Source: an uncultured Clostridium sp. (GTDB taxonomy: Bacteria > Bacillota > Clostridia > TANB77 > CAG-508). From it: a stretch of 59,394 nucleotides of DNA. The DNA lies in contig CAMEUC010000001.1 of NCBI GenBank assembly GCA_945937855.1, forward strand, positions 1 to 59,394. Direction: 5' to 3'. The notes beneath the pieces were generated by a model, which was given only the letters and a program-made list of their open reading frames with translations, was not told the DNA's origin and ran no database searches. How positions within the stretch are numbered: position 1 is the first letter of the stretch; each line of letters starts with the position of its first letter. Both the position numbers and the translations under genes were made by a program. Below are positions 11,322-20,468 of this stretch, in pieces.

Positions 11322-12344
11322 ATGGCTATTGTTGAAAAGTTTTATAATAATGATAGAGCTAGAGATATAAGAGAGCTTTTAACAAATAACTTTACAAATG
11401 TTGCAAGATACATCCCAAATAACTTCCTTATATTATCTACTATAGAAAGACAAAATTTATCAGAAGATTATAAGACCCATTTTAAACTTGTTTTTGATAA
11501 AGAAATGGAACGTGTTTATAGATGGTCTGAAATAAAAAGAAATTGGGAACAATATTTAATATATGCTTGGGATGAATATGCAAGAACTGAGGCTAATGAA
11601 AATAGTGATAAGGCATTTACTGAAGTAGAATTGGGGGTAAATTTATCAGGACAAAAAGACCCATATTCAATTACTTTCTATAGTAGAGAATATACTGATA
11701 TGAAAAATGTATTTCACGATAAACAGGCAAAAGATAGTATTTATTTAACAGCTCTTAATGTAAAATTTAATGATACATATAGTGTACAAACAATTATACA
11801 AAAATTATTAGATGATTTTAGTAGCTTAAATAATTTTGTAGGAAATAGAGATGATATCTTACAAAATGCTGATTTAACTCAGAAAACTGTTTGTGGAGCA
11901 ATTAAAGAAATAAATAATAAAACTATTGACAATAAAGTCAGACTTGATGATATAGAAAGTGGTGCTACAAAAGTACCTGAAGCAATTCACGCAGAACACG
12001 CAGATTTAGCTGATGTAGCAACATTAGCTAAAGATAGTGAAAAATTAGGTGGTCAATTACCATCATATTATGCTAAAAAGTCTGAATTAGATAGTACAAA
12101 AGATTTATTAGACAATACAATTACTAGAGTTACAAAAAATGAAAGTGATATTGCAGCTTTACAAAATAAAACAGATGCAACTAATACACATTTACAAGAA
12201 GTAGATGATAGAGAAAAACAACATTATCAAGAATTACAAGTGACTCAAAAACAAGTTGATTCAAATAGTGTTCGTATTGGTGAATTAGATGATTCTTTAG
12301 AACAATTCAAGACACAAATGGGTTGGGCAGTATTACTTGTATAA
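11322..12344 (+). CDS. Tail/baseplate protein with C-terminal coiled coil
   Basis: A 340-residue protein. The ATG at 11322 is chosen because an earlier in-frame GTG (11313) lies inside the ribosome site GGAAGGAG. The N-terminal half (MAIVEKFYNNDRARDIRELL) resembles baseplate or neck-type proteins of Firmicutes phages but I cannot name the family. The middle has HAEHADLADVATLAKDSEKL, an appendage-type repeat seen in tail fibres. The last 90 residues are a heptad-rich coiled coil (DLLDNTITRVTKNESDIAAL), probably a trimerisation stalk. It precedes the hub-like gene. Confidence 0.68.
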   Translation: MAIVEKFYNNDRARDIRELLTNNFTNVARYIPNNFLILSTIERQNLSEDYKTHFKLVFDKEMERVYRWSEIKRNWEQYLIYAWDEYARTEANENSDKAFTEVELGVNLSGQKDPYSITFYSREYTDMKNVFHDKQAKDSIYLTALNVKFNDTYSVQTIIQKLLDDFSSLNNFVGNRDDILQNADLTQKTVCGAIKEINNKTIDNKVRLDDIESGATKVPEAIHAEHADLADVATLAKDSEKLGGQLPSYYAKKSELDSTKDLLDNTITRVTKNESDIAALQNKTDATNTHLQEVDDREKQHYQELQVTQKQVDSNSVRIGELDDSLEQFKTQMGWAVLLV

Positions 12345-12361
12345 AGAAAGGGGAATAAAAA

Positions 12362-13597
12362 ATGAGTAGTTTAACATTTTATGACTATTTAGAAGCTTTA
12401 AAAAAGCCTGTTTTAGTTCCCTGTTTAAAATTAGAATGGTTAAACCCAGATGATACAATTTCACACGAAATAACATCTGATTTATATAATACTAATGGAA
12501 CATTAAATATAACTAATCAAAATGGATGTAGAAGAACATTTAATTTACAAATACATAATAATGATGGAAGATATGATATTGATGTAAATAAAATTTGGTT
12601 TGGACAAAAAGTAAAATTATATTTAGGTTTATATATAGGAGACACCCCTTATTTTATTCAACAAGGGGTGTTTTATATTACTAACCCAACTGATATTATG
12701 AATACAGCAGAAAAATGTATTCAACTTAATTGTACTGATAAGTGGGGATTTTTAGATGGAAGTTTATTTGGAACATTAGATGGTATTTATAAAATTCCAG
12801 TTGGTTCAAATATCTTTGATGCAACTAAGAAATTATTAATGACTGATAGAGGAAATGGTTTACCTTTAGATTCTACTATACCAAATATTAGCACTTTCTT
12901 TAATAATAAAAAAACAACTTTAAGTGATGGAACAAAAGTTAGTATATTAAATACTCCATTTACTGCAACTATTGAAAAGGGACAAACTTATGCAGATGTA
13001 TTATTGCAATTTAATACAATGTTAGCAGGATGTATTTATTATGATACAGTAGGAAGGTTAAATATAGAACCAAATGAAGATGACCTATTGGATAAAAATA
13101 AAGAGATTATGTACAATTTTGACCAAAATAATTGTGAAATACTTGGAAAGAGTAGGGAATATCAATTTACTAATATTTATAATGATATATTATGTGTTGG
13201 TGCAACTATCAATGGATATATGGCAAAAGGTAGAGCAACAAACACTAATGTTCAAAGTGATTTGTGTGTTCAAAGAATTGGAAAGAAAACAAAAGTATTT
13301 GAAGATACAAATTATTATACAGATGAATTATGCCAAGATTGGGCTAATTATTTATTAAAACGTAATACTATTTTACAATCGAGTTTAAATATATCAACTA
13401 TCCCAATGTATCATTTAGATGTAAATAAATTAATAACTATAACTAATGAAAAAAATCATTTAAAACAAGAAAAATTTTTAATTAATAGTTTATCTATTCC
13501 ATTAGGAATTGGGCAAATGAGTATGTCAGTTATTTCTGTAGATGAATTAGATGCAGTTTATAAAAATAAATCAAAAGAAGGAGTAGGTGTTGGATAA
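12362..13597 (+). CDS. Baseplate hub-like protein
   Basis: A 411-residue protein starting at ATG after GAAAGGGGAATAAAA. The opening (LTFYDYLEALKKPVLVPCLK) and the run GTLNITNQNGCRRTFNLQI resemble tail hub and baseplate proteins that begin with a beta-rich attachment domain. A later IEPNEDDLLDKNKEIMYNFD stretch is typical of hub domains in which basis functions are read. Position between structural genes supports a baseplate role. A hairpin rich in CCCC/GGGG lies inside the gene at 12642-12671. The family is inferred, not proven. Confidence 0.6.
   Translation: MSSLTFYDYLEALKKPVLVPCLKLEWLNPDDTISHEITSDLYNTNGTLNITNQNGCRRTFNLQIHNNDGRYDIDVNKIWFGQKVKLYLGLYIGDTPYFIQQGVFYITNPTDIMNTAEKCIQLNCTDKWGFLDGSLFGTLDGIYKIPVGSNIFDATKKLLMTDRGNGLPLDSTIPNISTFFNNKKTTLSDGTKVSILNTPFTATIEKGQTYADVLLQFNTMLAGCIYYDTVGRLNIEPNEDDLLDKNKEIMYNFDQNNCEILGKSREYQFTNIYNDILCVGATINGYMAKGRATNTNVQSDLCVQRIGKKTKVFEDTNYYTDELCQDWANYLLKRNTILQSSLNISTIPMYHLDVNKLITITNEKNHLKQEKFLINSLSIPLGIGQMSMSVISVDELDAVYKNKSKEGVGVG
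12642..12671 (+). terminator. Intragenic terminator-like hairpin
   Basis: A 9-bp stem (ACACCCCTT with AAGGGGTGT) is followed by TTTATATT inside the hub-like gene. It may attenuate transcription or be a coding coincidence. Confidence 0.3.
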
Positions 13598-13968
13598 TGA
13601 ATGATATGGAACAAAACAACTTAGCAGGAAGACTTTTAAGAATATTAAGAATTTGGATAGATTCTATTATTCCAGAACAAACAAAGGATTGTATTAGAAC
13701 AAAAGTTGCAATAGTTGTAAAAAAAAATTCTGATAATACATATAATGTTATTCTTTCTGAAGATTTAGGAGAATATTTAGATTTAGTACAAAAGAAAGAT
13801 AATAAAGAAATAACAGATTCAGTATTTAATACTGAGGTTGCAAAAATATCAATAGATAATTTATTTAATATTAAAAATGAAACATATATTGTAAATGATT
13901 ATGTAATAGTTGGATATTTAGATAATAAATTAACAAATGCTTTTATTCTATGTAAGAATAGAAAGTAA
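13597..13968 (+). CDS. Small baseplate-associated protein
   Basis: A 123-residue protein whose ATG overlaps the TAA of the hub-like gene (TAATG), indicating translational coupling. The N-terminal 30 residues are an amphipathic helix (AGRLLRILRIWIDSIIP), followed by a small beta-rich domain (KVAIVVKKNSDNTYNVILSE, then YIVNDYVIVGYLDNKL) that could be an OB or spike-base fold. The coupling suggests it assembles with the hub. I do not recognise the family. Confidence 0.6.
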   Translation: MNDMEQNNLAGRLLRILRIWIDSIIPEQTKDCIRTKVAIVVKKNSDNTYNVILSEDLGEYLDLVQKKDNKEITDSVFNTEVAKISIDNLFNIKNETYIVNDYVIVGYLDNKLTNAFILCKNRK

Positions 13969-13983
13969 AGAAGGGAGATAATA

Positions 13984-14886
13984 ATGGCAAGTTTAATACC
14001 AATAGAAAATTATGTTCCTACCGAATGGCATAATTATATTCCACCTTCTATAGACCAAAACAAATTAAATCACCTAGAATCAAATATGAAACTTAATAGA
14101 GATACTATTAATGAAATAATAAGAAATCTTGGAATAAAACCAGATGGAACAACAGTAGAGGATTCAAAAATTTATGACAATCCAATTTATCAAACTCTTA
14201 TTGCTCATAAAAATGAATTAGCTAGATTAGAAAAAGCAAAATTGGATTTAACTAAATATAATTCTCAATTAGGTGATTTTACAAAACTACAAGGTGGAGC
14301 AACTCTTGTAGATGCAATTAACAATAGATTAAGAAGAGATATAGACGATAGTGCAAACCATACTTATACCTTTAAAAAGTTAATTTTAAATAATGGAACA
14401 TCTGAAGGATTAAAGGTTACAGGTTCAGCCTCAATTAGCAAAAATTTAACAGTTGCTGGTATTACTTCAAGTGGAAAAGTTACAATAACTAGTGCAGATG
14501 GATTAGAAACTACTAAATTAAAAGCTACTGATGCTGTAACATTAACAAAAACGTTGGGAGTTACAGGAAAAATTACAGGTAATGGAGGATTAGAAATTAC
14601 AAATGGAGCAAAAATTACTAATACATTAACAGTTGATAATTTAGTGGTAACAGGAACAATTAGTTGTGCTGGGAATGCAACATTTAATAACAATGTTGGA
14701 GCAAAGACTATAACAACATCATCTACTATAACAGCAGATGATGCAATAAGAACTAAAAAAGCATTTCATTCTACAGATGAATATATTGAATTTCATTGGA
14801 ATAGTACTCCATTACATAAATTATATGTACACGGTGGAGGACAAGGTTTAGGTGCTGGAGATGCCTTTATACAAACAGTATCATAA
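13984..14886 (+). CDS. Tail fibre/appendage protein
   Basis: A 300-residue protein after GAAGGGAGATAATA. The first 60 residues (NYVPTEWHNYIPPSIDQNKL) look like an attachment domain. From about residue 130 it becomes Thr/Gly/Ser/Ala-rich with short repeats such as TVAGITSSGKVTIT and LKATDAVTLTKTLGVTGKI, typical of a fibrous beta-helix shaft. The final 50 residues form a head-like tip. The next gene follows after 11 bases and may form the distal tip. Confidence 0.68.
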   Translation: MASLIPIENYVPTEWHNYIPPSIDQNKLNHLESNMKLNRDTINEIIRNLGIKPDGTTVEDSKIYDNPIYQTLIAHKNELARLEKAKLDLTKYNSQLGDFTKLQGGATLVDAINNRLRRDIDDSANHTYTFKKLILNNGTSEGLKVTGSASISKNLTVAGITSSGKVTITSADGLETTKLKATDAVTLTKTLGVTGKITGNGGLEITNGAKITNTLTVDNLVVTGTISCAGNATFNNNVGAKTITTSSTITADDAIRTKKAFHSTDEYIEFHWNSTPLHKLYVHGGGQGLGAGDAFIQTVS

Positions 14887-14897
14887 GGAGGTAAAAT

Positions 14898-15623
14898 ATG
14901 GCTGCATCAGATTATGGATATTATCGTAGTGATGGAATTCAAAATAGTGGAACTGCTTTAAGACAAAATGGAAATGCTTATATTTATAATAGTGCTGGTC
15001 AAATCTATCCTAGACAAATAACAGAAAGTTTTACTGCTGGAAGTTTATCTGATGGTTACACTTGTTATACTTGTCGTAGTGGATATAATGGCGACAGGCA
15101 CAAACAAACTTGGAGAAATGATAAAGCATATCAGGGATATTATAAAGGTAGTGAAGGTTCTTCAATGCAATCTTGTGGATTCTTTTTCCCAAATAGCGGT
15201 AGTAAGATGAGTGTAGGAAGTGGGAATATAATTGGCTTTACTGTAACACACGTAAAAATTCAGATGAATAGAGCTGGAGGAGGATACCAAAGTTCTACTA
15301 TTGAAGGACATTTAAGACAAGGAAATTTAATAAATAGTTATAAAGATGGAGTGTTTAATAGAGCAAGATATAGTGATATTTCTTTAAATAGTGCAGAATA
15401 TGTTTTTAGTTGGTTAGGACAAGGTAATACAACTATTTTAGAAGATAGAGGTGGAGCTTTATGCTCATTTATTCAAACTTTTTTAAATGATAGTAATATG
15501 AACAGTTTATGTTTACATAATACGGAAAACAATGTAGGAAGTTCTGGCGAATGGTCAAATAATTATGGTTCTTGCACATCTTTTCAAATACTTGTCGAAG
15601 GAACGAAAACTGTTCAATTATAA
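14898..15623 (+). CDS. Probable fibre tip / receptor-binding protein
   Basis: A 241-residue protein starting 11 bases after the fibre gene, preceded by AAGGAGG. It is rich in Gly, Ser, Asn and Tyr with several Cys (CYTCRSG, SSMQSCGFFF) and little helix, typical of distal adhesin domains. It lacks a signal peptide. Location next to the fibre shaft and before the lysis genes supports a receptor-binding role; the family is not recognised. Confidence 0.55.
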   Translation: MAASDYGYYRSDGIQNSGTALRQNGNAYIYNSAGQIYPRQITESFTAGSLSDGYTCYTCRSGYNGDRHKQTWRNDKAYQGYYKGSEGSSMQSCGFFFPNSGSKMSVGSGNIIGFTVTHVKIQMNRAGGGYQSSTIEGHLRQGNLINSYKDGVFNRARYSDISLNSAEYVFSWLGQGNTTILEDRGGALCSFIQTFLNDSNMNSLCLHNTENNVGSSGEWSNNYGSCTSFQILVEGTKTVQL

Positions 15624-15644
15624 TATAAAAAGGAGGTAGTGGCT

Positions 15645-15983
15645 ATGATAGAATGGTTAGCTGCAAATTGGTTACCATTAGTTATTGTAATCATTGCAAT
15701 AGTTATTGGAATCATTTATTTACTAAAGAAAAAAGGTCTTAGACAAACAGCGATAGATGCTATTGTTTGGGCTGAAAGAGAATTCTCTACAGAAGAAGGT
15801 AAAGAAAAGATGCAAAAAGCTATTGATTATTGTCAACAACTTATTCCATTTTTAAACTTTATTCCTGATTCAATTATTCAAAGCTTTTTACAAGGAGTAT
15901 TTAATCAAATTAAAGAAGCTTTAGAACAACAACCAAATGAAAAGAAAACATTATCAGATATTAAAGAAGATACAGTTGGTTAA
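15645..15983 (+). CDS. Holin-like membrane protein
   Basis: A 112-residue protein with one N-terminal membrane helix (WLPLVIVIIAIVIGIIYLL), a basic KKKG patch and a long C-terminal helical domain. This layout matches LLH-type phage holins (AIDAIVWAEREFSTEEGKEK is the typical text). ATG 15645 is chosen because the upstream GTG lies only two bases from the AAGGAGG site. It sits just before the endolysin and would permeabilise the membrane or control lysis timing. Confidence 0.82.
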   Translation: MIEWLAANWLPLVIVIIAIVIGIIYLLKKKGLRQTAIDAIVWAEREFSTEEGKEKMQKAIDYCQQLIPFLNFIPDSIIQSFLQGVFNQIKEALEQQPNEKKTLSDIKEDTVG

Positions 15984-16008
15984 TTTTAAATAATAAGGAG
16001 GTCTTTTT

Positions 16009-16143
16009 ATGGAAGACGAAAACAATGTAGTTGAAGAATTAGATTTAGAAGAAATTGCAAAAGCAATGTTAGAAGATGAACAAGCTAATGACCCAGACCC
16101 AGATACTTTAGGTTTCAATGGGGTAGAAGGAGTGTCAGAATAG
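16009..16143 (+). CDS. Very small acidic protein between holin and endolysin
   Basis: A 44-codon frame with a strong site (AAGGAGG, 8 bases from ATG). About one third of its residues are Asp or Glu (VVEELDLEEIAKAMLEDEQA) and it has no membrane segment. No family is recognised. The location between holin-like protein and amidase suggests a lysis accessory role, though it could be a tail or capsid factor. Confidence 0.68.
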   Translation: MEDENNVVEELDLEEIAKAMLEDEQANDPDPDTLGFNGVEGVSE

Positions 16144-16160
16144 TTGTCAGACAAACAAGG

Positions 16161-16231
16161 ATGGTTTTAGAGACGCTTTTATCCGTGAGGCAACAAACTA
16201 TATGTCTCAAAATAAAAACGTCTTAAATTTT
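16161..16231 (+). promoter_or_regulatory. Two mutually exclusive hairpins before the endolysin
   Basis: AGACGCTTTTAT (16171-16182) can pair with ATAAAAACGTCT (16212-16223), followed by TAAATTTTGTTT, a terminator shape. The overlapping TTTTAGAGAC (16165-16174) can instead pair with GTCTCAAAA (16204-16212). The two helices compete for the same bases, as in attenuators and riboregulators. The endolysin ribosome site begins about 15 bases downstream. Confidence 0.5.
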
Positions 16232-16251
16232 GTTTAAAAGGAGATTAAAAT

Positions 16252-17556
16252 ATGTTACCAATAAATCAATATATAACAGTTAGAAACAGAACAATTTCTA
16301 ATAGAACAAATATTCCATACCTAGTAATCCATTATGTTGGAGCAGTTTCTAGTGCAAAAAATAATTGTGAATATTTCTATAGCACATATAGAGGAGCTTC
16401 TGCTCATTATTTTGTAGATGATAGTTCAATATGGCAAGCAGTTTTAGATAAAGATATTGCTTGGCATTGTGGAGCAAATTCTTATAGACATCCATCTTGT
16501 AGGAACTCAAATTCAATCGGTATTGAAATGTGTTGTTATATGAATAATGGAGTATTAGATGTTTCAGATGCAGTTGTAAATAATACTATTGAATTAGCAG
16601 CATATATTTGTAAGAAATATGGAATTACAATAGATAGAGTTATAAGACATTATGATGTAACAGGTAAAAATTGTCCTGCTCCATTTGTACGAGATGATGG
16701 AAGATGGAATGATTTTAAAAATAGATTGGCTATTGCAATTAATGGGGCTCCAGTTACACCATCAAATCCAGAACACGACACAATGAATAAATTAATATAT
16801 GTAACAGCTAATGGTGGATTAAATGTTAGAAGCGGTGCTGGTACAAGTTATTCAATAGTAGGTGGATTATCAAATGGCAGTCAAGTTACCGTTTATGAAA
16901 TGTCAAATGGATGGGCTAGAATTGGAAGTAATAAATGGGTATGTGCTACATACTTAAAAGAAGGTTCAACTCCATCAGTAATAGTAACAGCTAAAACAAT
17001 GTATGTAAAAGTTAATACATCTTTGAATATTAGAATTGGAGCTGGTACAAACTATAGAACAGCAGGTTCTTTAAAAAACGGAGATAAAGTTTCTGTTTAT
17101 GAAGAAAAGAATGGATTTTCAAGAATTGGAGATGGGCAATGGGTATCATCTCAATATTTAACAGATACTCCACAAGTTGTTACAAAAACAATGTATGTAA
17201 AAGTTAATACATCTTTAAACATAAGAAGCGGTGCTGGTACAACTTATTCTTTAGTAGGAAGTTTAAAGAATGGTCAAGCAGTTACTGTTTATGAAGAGAA
17301 AAATGGATGGTCAAGAGTAGGAAATGGACAATGGGTAAGTAGTCAATATTTAACATCTAATGCTTCTCAACAAGTAACTTATCCTACAAAATATGTAACA
17401 GCTAATGGTGGATTAAATGTTAGAGCTGGAGCTGGTACAGGTTATAGAAAAATTAAGGCTTTACCTAAAGGAGCAAAAGTTACAGTTTATGAAACAAAAA
17501 ACGGATGGTCAAGAATTGGTAATGGGCAATGGGTAAGTAGTACATATATTGCATAA
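16252..17556 (+). CDS. N-acetylmuramoyl-L-alanine amidase endolysin with four SH3b repeats
   Basis: A 434-residue lysin. The N-terminal about 165 residues are an Amidase_2 (PGRP-like) domain that cleaves the amide between MurNAc and L-Ala. IHYVG supplies the first zinc histidine and RHYDVTGKNCPAP the second histidine plus the cysteine ligand. It is followed by four SH3b repeats (about residues 182-240, 250-303, 312-366 and 378-433), each with LNVRSGAG or LNIRSGAG text and ending QYL or TYL, which bind the cell wall. There is no signal peptide, so export probably needs the holin. The ribosome site is AAAAGGAG. Two terminators follow. Confidence 0.93.
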   Translation: MLPINQYITVRNRTISNRTNIPYLVIHYVGAVSSAKNNCEYFYSTYRGASAHYFVDDSSIWQAVLDKDIAWHCGANSYRHPSCRNSNSIGIEMCCYMNNGVLDVSDAVVNNTIELAAYICKKYGITIDRVIRHYDVTGKNCPAPFVRDDGRWNDFKNRLAIAINGAPVTPSNPEHDTMNKLIYVTANGGLNVRSGAGTSYSIVGGLSNGSQVTVYEMSNGWARIGSNKWVCATYLKEGSTPSVIVTAKTMYVKVNTSLNIRIGAGTNYRTAGSLKNGDKVSVYEEKNGFSRIGDGQWVSSQYLTDTPQVVTKTMYVKVNTSLNIRSGAGTTYSLVGSLKNGQAVTVYEEKNGWSRVGNGQWVSSQYLTSNASQQVTYPTKYVTANGGLNVRAGAGTGYRKIKALPKGAKVTVYETKNGWSRIGNGQWVSSTYIA

Positions 17557-17559
17557 TTT

Positions 17560-17617
17560 AAAAATGCTTGATAAAATATTATTTATATATTATAATAATA
17601 ATTGAGCATTTTTATTT
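17560..17617 (+). terminator. Terminator after the endolysin
   Basis: A stem of about 10 bp (AAAAATGCT with AGCATTTTT plus a flanking G-U) encloses a 35-base AT-rich loop, followed by ATTTACG. It ends the + strand tail and lysis transcript. Confidence 0.7.
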
Positions 17618-17650
17618 ACGTAATAGAAAACATAGTTATTACATAAATAA

Positions 17651-17678
17651 AGGGATATAGATGTAAGTCTATATCCCT
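17651..17678. terminator. Bidirectional terminator between converging transcripts
   Basis: An 11-bp perfect stem (AGGGATATAGA with TCTATATCCCT) and a 6-base loop. The + strand exit is ATTTTTTT; the - strand exit is TTATTTATG. It lies between the converging endolysin and NT5C-like genes. Confidence 0.85.
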
Positions 17679-18462
17679 ATTTTTTTGCGTTTATTTCTTT
17701 TATAATATCTTCTACTACTAACATTGTTGCATCATTAATTTGTTTCATTCCAATTAACATTCCTTGTTGTTGCCATAGCTTAATATATGGATTTAATAAA
17801 TCTATACATTCTTTATCTGTTTTAGCCTCTTTAATTCCATCTATTAATTTTTGAGTAGCTTCAGAAAATGTTTCATCTGTGCTTCCACCAAATTGAATAT
17901 TAATTGCTCCCATTTGGATTAATATTTCTTCAATATCTTTCCAGTTTCCTACTCTAATAATATTGTCAGAGTATTCATAATCTGGACGATTTGAATTCCA
18001 AGGTCTATTGAATAATAAAAATGGACAATTGAATTTTTTAGCATAATCTAAATTGTCTTCAATCATTACGTCTACATTTATTCTTTCTTTTTGTACGGTA
18101 AATATAATATCATCTTCTTTAAGCATAGGAAGTTGATTTAATAACCAATTCTTTTTTTGCTCTTGAAATTCTTTGTATGTAGAAGAAATAATAACAACTT
18201 CGTTTTCACTAGATAATATTTCTTCAATAACTTTTTTTACATTTGGCAATAAAGAAATATTATCAAAATAATATTCACTATGCATTGCTAACATTAATAA
18301 GTTTTTATCGTTTTCATTCCAATCTTCATAGAAACTCCATTTATATGCATCATTGATTGATAAATTTGGTTTACCTTCTAACTTATAATATTTATTGTAT
18401 GCATTAAACCAAGTTTCACAATGATTGGTCATTGTATCATCAATATCAATTCCTATTCTCAT
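17677..18462 (-). CDS. NT5C-like HAD 5'(3')-deoxyribonucleotidase
   Basis: A 261-residue HAD-superfamily phosphatase. Motif I is GIDIDDTMTNH near the N terminus (catalytic Asp pair DID), motif II is VVIISSTYKE, and the acidic motif is VDVMIEDNLDYA. The order and length match the cytosolic NT5C group, which dephosphorylates deoxynucleotides. About 60 extra C-terminal residues form a helical tail. It is last in the operon SHMT-ThyX-NT5C and starts one base after the ThyX stop, so it belongs to nucleotide-pool control. Confidence 0.83.
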   Translation of the reverse strand: MRIGIDIDDTMTNHCETWFNAYNKYYKLEGKPNLSINDAYKWSFYEDWNENDKNLLMLAMHSEYYFDNISLLPNVKKVIEEILSSENEVVIISSTYKEFQEQKKNWLLNQLPMLKEDDIIFTVQKERINVDVMIEDNLDYAKKFNCPFLLFNRPWNSNRPDYEYSDNIIRVGNWKDIEEILIQMGAINIQFGGSTDETFSEATQKLIDGIKEAKTDKECIDLLNPYIKLWQQQGMLIGMKQINDATMLVVEDIIKEINAKK

Positions 18463-18463
18463 A

Positions 18464-19135
18464 TTATTCCTCCATAGTTTTTATTTCTGCATACCATTCT
18501 TTAGGAAAGTCTTCATCATATGGAATATTATTAAATAATTCTGGCATATCTTGTTTAAATTTAAGAAGTAATGGAATAAGTATCTGTCTAATTTCTGGAT
18601 GAACCATTTTTGAACATCTTAATCCTAATATATGTCTCCATTCTCTTATATTACAAGTCATACATACTTCTGCTGCAACACTATGTGGGAGCATTGTTCT
18701 GCATTGGTCTGGAGTTGCTTTATTATTTGCCATTACCATATAAAATGTTTCTATATGTTTCATACATTCTTTCCAAGTTGCATAATTATTTGGGTCTGTA
18801 ATATAAACAGGATTAATAAATTTAATATTATTTCCAAATTTATCTTTGCTATAATTACAGTATCTTGTAGATTCTATTGAAAATGCAGTTCCTGCTCTGT
18901 GCCTTGTTAAATCCTTATATGAATTAATAGAACAAGTAAATCTAACTGTTATTTTTTCGTGTTCTAAAACACTTTCGTGTCCACGATTAATACAATTGTT
19001 TAATAATTTTTTATAACTATCTTCTGTAATCATTCCTTCTGAACGATAACAAGTTCTACAAGCTCTTTCTATATTCTTCATTATTTTTATGCCATCATAA
19101 TTTTCTACTTCGACTTTAGGTTCTATTATTTCCAT
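18464..19135 (-). CDS. thyX: Flavin-dependent thymidylate synthase
   Basis: A 223-residue ThyX, making dTMP from dUMP with methylene-tetrahydrofolate and FAD. The signature RHRxxS-type motif is RHRAGTAFSIESTRY, with Thr in place of the usual first Ser. C-terminal text (EWRHILGLRCSKMVHPEIRQ) is typical of the family. Its ATG overlaps the SHMT stop, so the enzyme that makes methylene-tetrahydrofolate and the one that uses it are translationally coupled. Full length for the family. Confidence 0.95.
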   Translation of the reverse strand: MEIIEPKVEVENYDGIKIMKNIERACRTCYRSEGMITEDSYKKLLNNCINRGHESVLEHEKITVRFTCSINSYKDLTRHRAGTAFSIESTRYCNYSKDKFGNNIKFINPVYITDPNNYATWKECMKHIETFYMVMANNKATPDQCRTMLPHSVAAEVCMTCNIREWRHILGLRCSKMVHPEIRQILIPLLLKFKQDMPELFNNIPYDEDFPKEWYAEIKTMEE

Positions 19136-20452
19136 TAATCCTCCTCCTTATATAAAGGATATTTTTCACATAATGCTTTAACGTGAGCTTTAATTGCTCC
19201 AATATTAGATTCATAATATGGACTTGCACATAAATCTATTAATGATGCAATTGTTCTCATATCATCTTCTACCATTCCTCTTGATGTAACAGCTGGAGTT
19301 CCTAATCTAATTCCAGATGTAATTGTTTTCTTTTCAGTATCAAATGGTACGGCATTTTTATTTGTAATAATATGACAATTAGATAATCTGTTTTCTAATT
19401 CTTGTCCTGTGATTCCTTTGTTTCTTAAATCTAAAAGAATTAAATGATTATCCGTTCCTCCCGTTAAGACATTAAATCCATAATGTTTTAACGCATCAGC
19501 AAGAACCTTTGCATTTTTAACAACTTGTTCCATATAAGTTTTAAATTCTGGTTGCAATGCTTCTTGGAAAGTAACAGCTTTTGCTGCAACAATATGTTGT
19601 AATCCTCCACCTTGTAGCCTAGGGAAAACAGCTAAATCAATTTTTTTAGCCCATTCTCTTTTACAAAGAATTAATCCTCCACGAGTTCCCCTTAATGTTT
19701 TATGTGTTGTAGATGTAACAAAATCACAATATGGGACTGGAGATGGATGTAATCCAGTTGCAACTAATCCAGCAATATGTGCCATATCACACATAAGAAG
19801 ACATTTATGGTCTTCCCACCAAGATTCAGTAACAGATTCTTCTTCGGTCATTAATTCTTTTTTCTTTTCATTAACCTTATCAACAATTGCCCTAAAACGA
19901 TAAAAATCTATTGTTCTAGGATATGCTGAAGCACCACAAATTATTAATCTTGGTAAATATTCTAAAGCAAGTTTTTCTACTTTATCATAATCTATTAAAT
20001 AAGTTTCTGGGTCTACATCATAATAAATTGGTTCATAAAATCTTGATTGGGCAGTTGCAGGAGACATATGTGTTATATGTGCACCTGAATTTAATGTCAT
20101 TGTTAGAACTTTATCTCCTTTTTTTAAACAAGCAATATATACTGCTTCATTTGCTTGTGCTCCACTATGTGGTTGAACATTAGCATATTCTGCATCAAAT
20201 AATTTACAAGCTCTATCTCTAGCTAAATTTTCAGTAATATCTATATTTTCACATCCTGCATAATATCTTTTTCCGTGGATATCCTTCTGCATATTTTAAT
20301 GTATGATAAGATGATTGTGCTTGTAATACTGCTTCACTAGGTCTATTTTCACTAGCAATAAGTTCTAGTCCATCTTCTTGTCTCTTGTATTCATTACATA
20401 TAGTTTCCCATACTTCTGGGTCAACTTTTTTAACTTTATCAAAATTTAACAT
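19135..20452 (-). CDS. glyA: Serine hydroxymethyltransferase, read through a +1 frameshift at CGG
   Basis: A 438-residue PLP enzyme when the frameshift is used. It moves a carbon from serine to tetrahydrofolate, feeding ThyX directly downstream. The 0 frame runs 59 codons from ATG to TAT CCA CGG and then stops at TGA; skipping the C gives TAT CCA GGA AAA, i.e. the family motif EGYPGKRYY. The PLP lysine lies in VTSTTHKTLRGTRGG. The N-terminal piece (VWETICNEYKRQEDGLELIA) and the large C-terminal piece together make a normal-length enzyme with every conserved block. The unshifted product (67 residues) cannot be active. Confidence 0.93.
20272..20278 (-). other. +1 recoding site CCA-C-GGA (SHMT)
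   Basis: On the - strand CCA CGG AAA in the 0 frame leads to TGA; skipping C at 20275 gives CCA GGA AAA. This restores the invariant Pro-Gly-Lys of SHMT. Confidence 0.92.
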
Positions 20453-20468
20453 ATATTATTACTCCCTA

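Noticed and set aside
14364..14693. 109-residue - strand frame opposite the fibre gene
   Set aside because: It is the complement of a Thr/Val repeat region in a strong gene and has no ribosome site.
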